Source: Psychrobacter sp. I-STPA10
Lineage (GTDB): Bacteria > Pseudomonadota > Gammaproteobacteria > Pseudomonadales > Moraxellaceae
Length of the DNA: 64,000 nt
Reading direction: 5' to 3'
Assembly: GCF_021012795.1 (NCBI RefSeq)
Contig: NZ_VFYU01000026.1
Span: 84,212-148,211, forward strand
Shown here: piece by piece, positions 1-7,647 of the stretch
Numbering within the stretch: position 1 is the first letter of the stretch
Layout of the letters: every line of letters starts with the position of its first letter
Translations under genes and position numbers: made by a program
Notes under the pieces: generated by a model
Told to the model about the DNA's origin: nothing
The model's database searches: none
What the model saw: only the letters and a program-made list of their open reading frames with translations

Positions 1-12
1 ATGTTTTATAAA

Positions 13-340
13 ACCATAAACCATCTATACGATGGCAAATGCCGCATCCGCCTTAGTCTTAGCATCTGCTTTCTTCTAAACCATCTATGCGATGGCAAAC
101 AGTGAACTTGTCTTTATCTTTCAGTCTTTTAATTTCTAAACCATCTATGCGATGGCAAACCTTTGGCAAGTCCTGATACAACTGGACTAGGGTTTCTAAA
201 CCATCTATGCGATGGCAAACTGGCTAACATTTGCGGTGCCAAAACGCGCTCATTTCTAAACCATCTATGCGATGGCAAACAAAAAATGCCCACTTTGGTA
301 TAGAGCTGATGATTTCTAAACCATCTATGCGATGGCAAAC
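13..340 (-). CRISPR. Type I-F-like CRISPR array, 5 spacers
   Basis: Six repeat copies sit exactly 60 bp apart at 13-40, 73-100, 133-160, 193-220, 253-280 and 313-340, giving 28-nt repeats and five 32-nt spacers, the classic type I-F spacing. On the minus strand the repeat begins GTTTGCCATC and ends TTTAGAAA. Its centre, CCATC-GCATA-GATGG, is a 5-bp stem with a 5-nt loop like the Cas6f (Csy4) hairpin. The copy at 73-100 differs at one end base, and the copy at 13-40 differs at six positions (five at its left end), as expected for the trailer end. Transcription is therefore leftward, with the leader right of 340. No cas gene lies in the window, so the array is either an orphan or served by cas genes elsewhere. 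All five spacers differ. Confidence 0.95.
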
Positions 341-560
341 TCAAATTATACTACTAAAAACCCTGTAATGGCATGGTGTAGCAGCAAAAAGTCTGATTTA
401 CGTTTATATTTTTTATCCTTATATAATTATATGTTTTTAAAAGCTATTTTTTAGAATGATAAAATTAAGTATTTGTTAGTAGTTCATCACGTCATATATT
501 AAACAACAATAAATTGGCATTAATTAAATCCGAACACCATATTAACAAACCTGTGATTTA
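341..560 (-). other. CRISPR leader candidate and AT-rich gap
   Basis: This AT-rich stretch lies directly beyond the last intact repeat (313-340), on the side that repeat orientation marks as the leader. It holds no open frame of note. The leader is placed by array polarity only; no IHF site or promoter could be fixed by eye. The word AGTTCATCACGTCAT at 481-495 resembles part of the palindrome upstream of the IclR gene (8509-8525), which may be chance. Confidence 0.5.
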
Positions 561-575
561 GAACCCCTATTTTTT

Positions 576-604
576 TTGACATACTAGGGTCTATTCTAAT
601 TTAA
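576..604 (+). promoter_or_regulatory. Possible promoter of the itaconate operon
   Basis: A perfect TTGACA lies at 576-581, about 70 bp before the first gene of the operon. The -10 hexamer is not clear: ATTTAA at 599-604 has the ideal 17-bp spacing but fits the consensus only partly, and TCTAAT at 595-600 is better in sequence but too close. Only the -35 part is supported. Confidence 0.35.
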
Positions 605-650
605 CCCTTATTCATCTTAAGCAAACACAAACAACCACAAGGAAACCGTG

Positions 651-1529
651 ATGAGTAATACTGATAATCAAACCACCAATACCCCTGATACTCAAAGTGA
701 TGTCAACCTAAATGACTGGATTGGCAATACCGAAAGCAAACAAGACCTAATTTGTGAAATCTTAGTCCGACGTATGGCAGCGACCTTAGGTGTACCTAGC
801 CCCAAAGCAGGCGAGCCACTGCCTGCCTTATGGCATTGGATGTTTTTCCAACCTGAGCTAAATGCAGAAGAATTGGGTCGAGATGGTCACCCACAACTGG
901 GCGGATTTATGCCACCAGCCCTCGGTCGTAATCGTATGTGGGCAGGAGGGAGCTTTGAATTTGAGCAACCGTTAATTGTAGGTGAACTCGCGACTTGTGA
1001 TTCTAGTATCGAAAAAGTGGTCGAGAAGCAAGGCTCTACAGGCTCATTGGTATTTGTTACCGTACGTCATGATTATAGCCAGCAAGGGCAACACAAATTT
1101 ACTGAACGCCAAACCATTGTTTATCGTGAACCAAGCTCACCCAAAACCGAGTCTGAGCCATCAGAATATGCCGATAGCAAACAGTGGTCACAAACCCTAA
1201 CCCCAGATGCAACCCTGTTATTCCGTTATTCTGCGGTTACCTTTAATGGTCATCGTATCCATTATGATTATCCTTATGCCACTGATGTTGAAGGCTATGA
1301 TAATTTGGTAATACATGGACCAATGATGGCAACTTTAGCTTTGCACAGCTTTATTAATCAACATGCTGACAAAACAGTAACAACCTTTAAGTATCGTGGT
1401 GTGCGTCCAGTGACTTTGGGTAATGATATTCGTATTGAAGGCAAAGTTAGCGAAGCTGGGCAAGCAGACGTTTGGATTTGCAATGATAATGGTGTTATCC
1501 AACAAGGGCAAATAACCTTTGAAGGCTAA
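651..1529 (+). CDS. ich: Itaconyl-CoA hydratase-like protein (FAS1-like/MaoC dehydratase)
   Basis: This 292-residue protein resembles the HTD2/FAS1-like hot-dog dehydratases that include mesaconyl-C4-CoA hydratase and itaconyl-CoA hydratase (Ich), which hydrate an unsaturated C5 dicarboxylyl-CoA to (S)-citramalyl-CoA. The C-terminal hot-dog half carries the family signature NGHRIHYDY (His204 and Asp206 inside it) followed by EGYDNLVIHGP. The ATG at 651 is preferred over the overlapping GTG at 648 because the ribosome site AAGGA (639-643) is 7 nt from the ATG. It is first of four same-strand genes whose partners (class III CoA-transferase and CitE-like lyase) match the Pseudomonas aeruginosa Ict/Ich/Ccl set. 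Substrate is inferred from this context; mesaconyl- or methylfumaryl-CoA is the alternative. Confidence 0.75.
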   Translation: MSNTDNQTTNTPDTQSDVNLNDWIGNTESKQDLICEILVRRMAATLGVPSPKAGEPLPALWHWMFFQPELNAEELGRDGHPQLGGFMPPALGRNRMWAGGSFEFEQPLIVGELATCDSSIEKVVEKQGSTGSLVFVTVRHDYSQQGQHKFTERQTIVYREPSSPKTESEPSEYADSKQWSQTLTPDATLLFRYSAVTFNGHRIHYDYPYATDVEGYDNLVIHGPMMATLALHSFINQHADKTVTTFKYRGVRPVTLGNDIRIEGKVSEAGQADVWICNDNGVIQQGQITFEG

Positions 1530-1606
1530 GGGCAAGCAAAGGCTAAGAGTAGGGTTAAGGATTAAGTAACTTTTGCCATTTCTTAGCACAAATAAAGGAA
1601 ATAATC

Positions 1607-2812
1607 ATGATAGACCCACATAGTGAAGACATGAATGCCATTCGTGATGGTATACAAGGATTGATGCTAGGCTTTGGCAGTGAATACTGGCGTAAACTCG
1701 ACAGTGAAAAAGGCTTTCCTGATGAGTTTGTCACTGCTTTAAGCCAAGATGGTTGGCTATCGGCATTAGTTCCTGAAGAATACGGCGGTTCAGGATTGGG
1801 ACTGGCAGAAGCATCAGTAATTATGGAAGAGATAAACCACTGTGGCGGTAATGCAGGCACTGTACATGGGCAAATGTATAATCTATTTACCCTTGTTAAA
1901 CATGCCTCTGAGGCTCAAAAAAAGCTTTATTTACCTAAACTAGCAACGGGTGAGCTACGCTTGCAATCTATGGCAGTCACCGAGCCGACCAGTGGTACAG
2001 ATACCTCAGCCATCACCACCAATGCAGTCAAAAAAGGCGACCACTATGTCGTTAATGGTCAAAAAGTATGGATTTCACGTATCCAACACTCTGACCTTAT
2101 GATTTTGTTGGCTCGTACTACGCCACTATCACAAGTTAAAAGCAAAGTTGATGGTATGTCGATTTTCTTGGTGGATTTGCATACAGCGATTGGCAATGGT
2201 TTAACCGTACAAAAAATTGATAACATGGTCAATCATGAAACCAATGAACTATTTTTTGATAACTTAGTCATACCAGAAGAAAATCTAATTGGTGAAGAAG
2301 GCAAAGGCTTTCGCTATATATTAAGTGGCTTAAATGCCGAGCGTACCCTAATTGCTGCCGAATGTATTGGCGATGGACGTTGGTTTGTGGAAAAAGCCTC
2401 ACAATATGCCAATGAACGACAAGTATTTGGTCGTCCCATTGGACAAAATCAGGGCATTCAATTTCCCATTGCTGAGGCACATATCGAAGTACAGGCGGCT
2501 GACTTAATGCGTTGGCAAGCATGTGCAGATTATGAAAAATATTATGACAAGCAAGATGATAAATATAGCCATAAACAAGGCAGTACGCAGGCAGGGGCAT
2601 CAGCAAATATGGCAAAATATCTGGCAGCCAAAGCGTCATGGCAAGCGGCGAATGTTTGTTTGCAAACCTTTGGTGGCTTTGGCTTTGCCCATGAATATGA
2701 CGTAGAGCGAAAGTTTCGAGAAACACGCTTGTATCAAGTTGCTCCAATTTCTACCAATTTAATTTTGTCGTATATTGGTGAAAAGGTGCTACACATGCCC
2801 AGAAGTTTTTAA
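1607..2812 (+). CDS. Acyl-CoA dehydrogenase of the itaconate operon
   Basis: A 401-residue flavoprotein of the acyl-CoA dehydrogenase family, which introduces an alpha,beta double bond and passes electrons to ETF. Family marks are the FAD/substrate stretch SMAVTEPTSGTDTSA, the beta-domain motif YVVNGQKVWIS, and the C-terminal FAD-binding segments RQVFGRPIGQNQ and QTFGGFGFA. The usual catalytic Glu in the C-terminal YEGT motif is absent (YQVAPISTN instead), but Glu245 in GLNAERTLIA lines up with the catalytic Glu of isovaleryl-CoA dehydrogenase. The start is supported by AAAGGA at 1594-1599. A related dehydrogenase accompanies the itaconate genes of Pseudomonas, where its role is also unclear; it may feed a branched or dicarboxylic acyl-CoA into the pathway. 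Confidence 0.85.
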   Translation: MIDPHSEDMNAIRDGIQGLMLGFGSEYWRKLDSEKGFPDEFVTALSQDGWLSALVPEEYGGSGLGLAEASVIMEEINHCGGNAGTVHGQMYNLFTLVKHASEAQKKLYLPKLATGELRLQSMAVTEPTSGTDTSAITTNAVKKGDHYVVNGQKVWISRIQHSDLMILLARTTPLSQVKSKVDGMSIFLVDLHTAIGNGLTVQKIDNMVNHETNELFFDNLVIPEENLIGEEGKGFRYILSGLNAERTLIAAECIGDGRWFVEKASQYANERQVFGRPIGQNQGIQFPIAEAHIEVQAADLMRWQACADYEKYYDKQDDKYSHKQGSTQAGASANMAKYLAAKASWQAANVCLQTFGGFGFAHEYDVERKFRETRLYQVAPISTNLILSYIGEKVLHMPRSF

Positions 2813-2895
2813 TTGACAGTTTTTAACCGATAATTTAAAACAAGATAACCACTATCAACCACTATCAAGATAATCACTAATATCAAGGAATATTT

Positions 2896-4065
2896 ATGAG
2901 TCAATCTTCACAAACCCAACAACAACGCCCCCTTGATGACATCACCGTTATCAGTCTAGAGCATGCCATTGCCGCCCCCTTTTGTACCCGTCAGCTTGCT
3001 GATTTAGGGGCAAGAGTAATAAAAATTGAACGCCCTAATGTCGGTGATTTTGCTCGAGGTTATGATGAGCGGGTTAATGGGTTGGCATCGCACTTTGTTT
3101 GGGTCAATCGTGGAAAAGAAAGCTTGGCACTGGACTTAAAATCAGAGCAAGCCCAGCCTGTGTTAAACAAACTGCTAGAAAAAGCCGATGTCTTAGTGCA
3201 AAACTTAGCACCTGGTGCAAGTGCTCGCTTAGGATTAGGCTATGAACAGCTACACGAAAAATACCCACAGCTTATCGTCTGTGATATTTCAGGCTATGGC
3301 GTTGGTGGTCCTTATGAGCAGAAAAAAGCCTATGACTTGCTGATTCAAAGTGAAAGTGGCTTATTATCAGTGACAGGTACGCCAGATGAGATGGCAAAGG
3401 TCGGGATTTCTATTGCTGATATTTGTGCAGGTATGTATGGCTATTCATCTATTTTGGCTGCATTGCGTCTGCGTGATAAAACAGGCGAAGGCAGTCATAT
3501 TGATGTATCCATGCTTGAATCACTCGTTGAATGGATGGGTTTTCCGCTATATTACACCTATGAAAATGCCCCAGCACCTACCCGTAATGGGGCATCACAT
3601 GCCACCATCTATCCGTATGGCTCATTTGCCACTGCCAATGGTTCGGTGATGTTTGGGCTACAAAATGAGCGTGAATGGCAAGCATTTTGTGAGCAAGTGC
3701 TACAAAAGCCCGAGCTTGCTGATGACGAACGCTTTAGCAAAAATAGCCTACGAGTCGACAATCGTGATACCCTAAAAGGCATCATTGAAAGCTGTTTTGC
3801 TGAGCTGACCAAATCACAAGTAACCGAGCGTTTGGATACTGCCAAAATTGCCAATGCGCATGTGAATGAAATGCAGGATGTTTGGTCACACCCACAGCTA
3901 AAAGCCCGCGACCGTTGGCGTACCATTAATAGCAGTATTGGCGAGTTGCCTGCCATGCTACCACCTGCGGTAAATAATCAGTTTGAATATCGTATGGGCG
4001 ATGTACCTGCCTTAGGTGAGCATACAGACGCAATTTTGGCAGAATTAGGCTTAGGGAAAGATTAG
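2896..4065 (+). CDS. ict: Class III CoA-transferase, probable itaconate CoA-transferase
   Basis: A 389-residue CaiB/BaiF (class III) CoA-transferase. The N-terminal Rossmann part begins with LEHAIAAPFCTRQLADLGA and VIKIERP, and the nucleophilic Asp is Asp147 in KKAYDLLIQSESGL, matching Asp169 of formyl-CoA transferase. Such enzymes move CoA from succinyl-CoA or a similar donor to a carboxylate through an aspartyl-CoA thioester. With a hydratase before it and a citramalyl-CoA-type lyase after it, the expected substrate is itaconate, as for Ict of Pseudomonas aeruginosa. AAGGA at 2885-2889 supports the start. Specificity is inferred; mesaconate or citramalate are alternatives. Confidence 0.8.
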   Translation: MSQSSQTQQQRPLDDITVISLEHAIAAPFCTRQLADLGARVIKIERPNVGDFARGYDERVNGLASHFVWVNRGKESLALDLKSEQAQPVLNKLLEKADVLVQNLAPGASARLGLGYEQLHEKYPQLIVCDISGYGVGGPYEQKKAYDLLIQSESGLLSVTGTPDEMAKVGISIADICAGMYGYSSILAALRLRDKTGEGSHIDVSMLESLVEWMGFPLYYTYENAPAPTRNGASHATIYPYGSFATANGSVMFGLQNEREWQAFCEQVLQKPELADDERFSKNSLRVDNRDTLKGIIESCFAELTKSQVTERLDTAKIANAHVNEMQDVWSHPQLKARDRWRTINSSIGELPAMLPPAVNNQFEYRMGDVPALGEHTDAILAELGLGKD

Positions 4066-4103
4066 GGAACGATTCACAAAAAAAGCATTACTAAGGAAAC
4101 CTT

Positions 4104-4937
4104 ATGTCACAAGCTGTTAATTTACCAAACACATGGCTATTTGTCCCTGCCAGCAAAATTGAACGTGTCCCCAAAGCCTTTGCCAGTGGGGCAGGGGCGG
4201 TGATAGTTGACCTAGAAGATGCGGTGGCAATGGCAGAAAAACCACAAGCCCGCCAAGCATTATTGGACTATTATCAAAGTGATGCCAATGATAAATACCA
4301 ACCAGTTTGGGTACGCATCAATCAAGCAGACAGTGATGAATTTGCCAAAGATATTGAGTTATGCCAGCAAATGCCTAATTTGGCAGGCATTATCTTGCCC
4401 AAAGCCGAGCATAAACACGATATAGAGCAAGTGCATAACCGCACAAAACTGCCTATGATTGCATTGGTTGAAAGTGCTTTAGGCTTACATCAACTAGATG
4501 ACATGGCACAAGCGACAGGCTTGGTTGCCTTTAGCTATGGCTTTTTGGACTTATGTAATGATGTGGGTGTACAAGTAGATACCCCTTCGGCAGAGATTTT
4601 TGCCAATCAAGTGCGTTATCAGTTGCTTATCACCTCAAAAGTGCATGGCTTATCTGCGCCAATTGATACCATTTATCCTGATTTTAATGATGCTGATGGG
4701 CTGGCAAGTCGGGTGCAATTGTGGTCGCAAATGGGGCTGTCTGGCATGCTGTGTATCCACCCCAAACAAGTGGCAGTGGTACAAGAAGCGTTAGCCCCAA
4801 CACAGACCGAATTAGACTTTGCTAAAAAGGTGGTTGATGAATATCAGCACAGTGGCAAAGCGGTATTTCAAATAGAGGGGCAAATGGTGGACATGCCAGT
4901 GATTAAGCGTTGTCAGCAGTTGCTTGCAAACACATAA
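4104..4937 (+). CDS. ccl: CitE-like lyase, probable citramalyl-CoA lyase
   Basis: A 277-residue member of the HpcH/HpaI aldolase and citrate lyase beta (CitE) family, a Mg2+-dependent TIM barrel. Signature stretches are WLFVPASK near the N-terminus, GAVIVDLEDAV (metal/substrate-binding acidic residues), a central conserved Glu in ALVESALGL, and GMLCIHPKQV. In the itaconate pathway the enzyme (Ccl) splits (S)-citramalyl-CoA into pyruvate and acetyl-CoA, the last step. The start has AAGGAA 7 nt upstream. It is the last gene of the operon, followed by a strong terminator. Malyl-CoA lyase activity is an alternative not excluded by sequence. Confidence 0.8.
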   Translation: MSQAVNLPNTWLFVPASKIERVPKAFASGAGAVIVDLEDAVAMAEKPQARQALLDYYQSDANDKYQPVWVRINQADSDEFAKDIELCQQMPNLAGIILPKAEHKHDIEQVHNRTKLPMIALVESALGLHQLDDMAQATGLVAFSYGFLDLCNDVGVQVDTPSAEIFANQVRYQLLITSKVHGLSAPIDTIYPDFNDADGLASRVQLWSQMGLSGMLCIHPKQVAVVQEALAPTQTELDFAKKVVDEYQHSGKAVFQIEGQMVDMPVIKRCQQLLANT

Positions 4938-4972
4938 TGGTTACGCTGGATTAAAAAGCGTGGCATTTTTAG

Positions 4973-5009
4973 TGCAAATCCTACTAAGTTTGGATTTGCA
5001 TTTTTTTTA
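4973..5009 (+). terminator. Rho-independent terminator of the itaconate operon
   Basis: TGCAAATCC and GGATTTGCA form a perfect 9-bp stem around a 10-nt loop, followed by eight T (5001-5008). It lies 36 bp past the stop of the lyase gene. Confidence 0.85.
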
Positions 5010-5030
5010 TGAGGTTGTGCCTTATTTTTA

Positions 5031-5137
5031 TATAGTCAGCGAAGTTATAAACTGGTACAAGGCAGGCGAGTGCAGATAGTACGGTTGTACAGCAAGCGAG
5101 CCTAACACCGTAACAGTTATAAAGTTCGTTGACTATA
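5031..5137. repeat. 107-bp MITE-like repeat, copy A
   Basis: The element starts TATAGTCAGCGAA and ends TTCGTTGACTATA, so its ends form imperfect inverted repeats of about 24 bp. It is 107 bp long and differs from copy B (7377-7483) at one position by eye, in the same orientation. No coding capacity is seen. More diverged relatives with the TATAGTC end occur at 12850-12968 and possibly 19850-19943. Confidence 0.9.
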
Positions 5138-5209
5138 CTTATTAATTGGTTTGAATTGACCGTGTAGTTTACATATACTAAGACGTTAAATGACTAAGCT
5201 ATTAAATAT

Positions 5210-5380
5210 TTAAATAATAGGTGGTGTTTCAAAAAGTATACTGTGGTTATTTTTAATAAATCATCATAGTTTCAGCCCTCCCCCTAGCCCCCTCCCAGTG
5301 GGAGGGGGAACAGTTCCCTCCACCTTTGGGGGAGGGTTAGGGAGGGGGTAGCATACTTTTTAGAACACCATTAAATAATA
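5210..5380. mobile_element. MITE-like element with 10-bp target duplication
   Basis: The element (about 5222-5370, 149 bp) has inverted ends: TGGTGTTTCAAAAAGTATACT on the left and the complement of TGGTGTTCTAAAAAGTATGCT on the right, 18 of 21 matching. It is bracketed by the perfect direct repeat TTAAATAATA at 5210-5219 and 5371-5380, a target-site duplication (two extra G on the left). The interior is very rich in G and C runs (CCCTCCCCC and GGGAGGGGG blocks) and could fold into a long hairpin. It encodes nothing. The right copy of the duplication ends 17 bp before the start codon of the ankyrin gene, so the element lies in or next to its promoter. Confidence 0.85.
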
Positions 5381-5397
5381 AACAGGGACAATTAAAA

Positions 5398-7215
5398 ATG
5401 ACGCCTCTATCACAATCTCACCAAGCCACAAAACAGCGTACTTATGCCAAAAATACCCTTCAATTAAGTATGCTACTGCTTAGTAGCACCTTGTTTGCCC
5501 TGCCTGCATTGGCGTGGGCAAATAGCCCCAGTACCAGCAGTGTGAGCAGTACAGCAACAACCGCCATAACCACAGCAAAGCAAACTGCTGAGCAGGGTGA
5601 CACACCGCTACACCAAGCAATACGTGCTGGTGATTTGGCAAAAATTAATTCGTTGCTTGCTGCTGGTGCAGATGTGACCGCCAAAAATGCCAAAGGGGAA
5701 ACGCCACTGCATCTACTGGCGTTTTTTGAATACGACACAAAAAAATATACTCCAGAGCAGCTTTTGAGTATTGTGTCTGATTTTAAGCAGGCAGGGGCAG
5801 ATTTAGAAGCATTGGACAATGAGGGTTGGACACCTTTGCTAAGAGCGGCACAACAAGATAATACAGTAACAATGAGGATGTTATTAGAGCAAGGTGCAAA
5901 CCCTAATGCAAAAACACCAAAACTGGGTAACACCCCACTGCACTTAGTGAGTACAAGGTTGTCCGCCAATATTCTAACAATTGATAAAAACCGAGCTAAA
6001 GTCAATCTTGAAGCCACTAACAATCAAGGTGAAACCCCTTTGATGACAGCAGTGCAAAGAGGTGACAACATAGTGATTTGGGTGTTATTAGAAGCAGGTG
6101 CTAATGTAAATGCGTTAAACCCAGACACCAGCAACAGTCGGCTGGCATGTCGCAGCAAAGCGGGGCAAGGTAAAACCGCACTTGCGTATGCTGTCGCCAA
6201 CCATGATGTTTATACAATGAAACAGCTGCTCGATGCTGGTGCAGATGTGAATATTAAGATTAATGACTGTGATGCCAGTAGCATCATTCATGCCCGTAGC
6301 ATAGTTGAAAATAGTGCTAAGCTAGGACAAGCCATCGAAGATAATGATATGGCAACCGTTAAAGAATTGATAAATGCAGGTGCATTAGTTAATAGCAACC
6401 ATTATTCCCTGTTTGCGCAAGTAGAAAAAGGAAATACTGAGATTGCAGTGGCATTACTAAATCAAGATATCAATCAATTAGCTGAGCCACTAGATTTCTT
6501 AGCTGCTCAGGGAAGGATTATAGATACTCGGGGAAGGATTATAGATACTCAAGGAAGGATTATAGATACTCAAGGAAGGATTATAGATACTCGGGGAAGG
6601 ATTATAGATACTCGGGGAAGGATTATAGATACTACGTCAAGTACTTTACAGCTAGAAAAAGACATTATTGCTTTAAAAGAATTCAATGCAACATTAGCAA
6701 AGCTAAAGACACCTAATACTGTGGATGAAACGAGTGCTATATCCAATACCGAAAATAGAAATTCAACCAGCACTGAATCTGATACTCCTGATATTGAACA
6801 AACTCAAGCAAGAATGGAGCAAACTAAAGCTGATATGGAGCAAACTAAAGCTGATATGGAGCAAAGCAAAGCTGATATGGAGCAAAGCAAAGCTGATATG
6901 GAGCAAAGCAAAGCTGATATGGAGCAAAGCAAAGCTGAGCTAAAACAGAAAATTGCTGAATATATTATTGATTACGAAAAAATAAACACAGTGATTAAAC
7001 GCTACACTGCCCAAAGTCCACAGCATGCCCAGAAGTTTGAACAGTTTTTAAACTGTGCTATCCGAAACACTGAAGATATAACGTCTGACATTTGGCACAG
7101 CAGTAGAATAGACTGTACTATCCCAAATACTGAGGGTAAAAAAGAGACAACTTATCGTCAGCGTTGGCAACGTTTAAGCGATGACTATCAGAAATACAGC
7201 ACAGAAACACCATAA
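5398..7215 (+). CDS. Exported ankyrin-repeat protein with coiled-coil heptads
   Basis: A 605-residue protein. Residues 1 to about 42 look like a signal peptide (basic start, hydrophobic LSMLLLSSTLFALPALAWA, then NS), so it should act in the periplasm or outside. Residues about 65-300 hold ankyrin repeats with typical GDTPLHQAIRAGDL, GETPLH, GWTPLLRAA, GNTPLHL, GETPLMTAV and LLDAGADVN stretches. Next come six GRIIDT(R/Q) heptads (residues about 371-412) and six MEQ(T/S)KAD heptads (about 473-514), which should form a coiled coil, and a C-terminal tail with two cysteines. AGGGA at 5384-5388 supports the start. It sits between two 107-bp repeats with a MITE just upstream. Bacterial exported ankyrin proteins bind other proteins; no function is assigned. 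Confidence 0.85.
   Translation: MTPLSQSHQATKQRTYAKNTLQLSMLLLSSTLFALPALAWANSPSTSSVSSTATTAITTAKQTAEQGDTPLHQAIRAGDLAKINSLLAAGADVTAKNAKGETPLHLLAFFEYDTKKYTPEQLLSIVSDFKQAGADLEALDNEGWTPLLRAAQQDNTVTMRMLLEQGANPNAKTPKLGNTPLHLVSTRLSANILTIDKNRAKVNLEATNNQGETPLMTAVQRGDNIVIWVLLEAGANVNALNPDTSNSRLACRSKAGQGKTALAYAVANHDVYTMKQLLDAGADVNIKINDCDASSIIHARSIVENSAKLGQAIEDNDMATVKELINAGALVNSNHYSLFAQVEKGNTEIAVALLNQDINQLAEPLDFLAAQGRIIDTRGRIIDTQGRIIDTQGRIIDTRGRIIDTRGRIIDTTSSTLQLEKDIIALKEFNATLAKLKTPNTVDETSAISNTENRNSTSTESDTPDIEQTQARMEQTKADMEQTKADMEQSKADMEQSKADMEQSKADMEQSKAELKQKIAEYIIDYEKINTVIKRYTAQSPQHAQKFEQFLNCAIRNTEDITSDIWHSSRIDCTIPNTEGKKETTYRQRWQRLSDDYQKYSTETP
6508..6633 (+). repeat. Six 21-bp tandem repeats in the ankyrin gene
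   Basis: Six 21-bp units encode QGRIIDT or RGRIIDT. Units differ by one or two bases, so copy number can change by slippage without shifting the frame. The heptad length changes the coiled coil in whole turns. Confidence 0.95.
6814..6939 (+). repeat. Second array of six 21-bp tandem repeats
   Basis: Six units of 21 bp encode MEQTKAD (two), MEQSKAD (three) and MEQSKAE (one). The last five differ very little, which suggests recent expansion. Like the first array it is in frame and heptad-based. Confidence 0.95.
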
Positions 7216-7286
7216 CTCAGCATTTCTATTTTAGATGAGTCTTAAATTGATTTGGGATTAGTTTGGTATTGGCTCTACTGTTTTGC

Positions 7287-7327
7287 ACTAGGCATTTGTT
7301 AAGCTCATTTGCCTAGTTTCTTTTTAA
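7287..7327 (+). terminator. Terminator after the ankyrin gene
   Basis: ACTAGGCA (7287-7294) and TGCCTAGT (7310-7317) form an 8-bp stem with a 15-nt loop, followed by a T-rich stretch, about 70 bp after the stop codon. Confidence 0.7.
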
Positions 7328-7376
7328 GATTGGTTTTTAAAGTTGGTTTTTAAGGTTGGTTTTTTTGCTGGTGTGC

Positions 7377-7483
7377 TATAGTCAGCGAAGTTATAAACTG
7401 GTACAAGGCAGGCGAGTGCAGATAGTACAGTTGTACAGCAAGCGAGCCTAACACCGTAACAGTTATAAAGTTCGTTGACTATA
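7377..7483. repeat. 107-bp MITE-like repeat, copy B
   Basis: It has the same length, orientation and ends as copy A at 5031-5137, with one base different by eye. Together the two copies flank the ankyrin gene as direct repeats 2.2 kb apart. Confidence 0.9.
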
Positions 7484-7572
7484 AAAAGTAGGCTACCCCC
7501 TCGCTAACCCTCGTACTGCAAGGGAGCTAGGGGGAAGGCTAGGGAGCTACGAAGAGGGCTAGGGAGGGGCAA
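7484..7572. repeat. G/C-run repeat, degenerate relative of the 5222-5370 element
   Basis: Right after copy B comes AAAAAGTAGGCTACCCCCTC, then runs such as CTAGGGGGAAGGCTAGGGAG. Read this way it matches the reverse complement of the right part of the MITE at 5222-5370 (AAAAAGTATGCTACCCCCTC). The far end is not recognisable. The remaining sequence to 7647 holds nothing else I can name. Confidence 0.6.
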
Positions 7573-7647
7573 GACGATGGCTGATTTTCCTGCCTGATAT
7601 TATCTATTATCGTTATCGTTAATACATCGCCTTAAATGGTTACTGTA

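Noticed and set aside
129..344. Open frame across the CRISPR repeats
   Set aside because: It only reads through repeat units (recurring LPSHRWFRN) and has no ribosome site; it is an artefact of the array.
5460..6023. Minus-strand open frame inside the ankyrin gene
   Set aside because: It is the antisense of ankyrin repeat sequence, Ser/Ala/Cys-rich with no family match; the plus-strand gene has a signal peptide, repeats and ribosome site.
7484..7572. G-run region as a regulatory G-quadruplex
   Set aside because: The runs match the interior of the nearby MITE, so repeat descent explains them; no evidence for a regulatory role.
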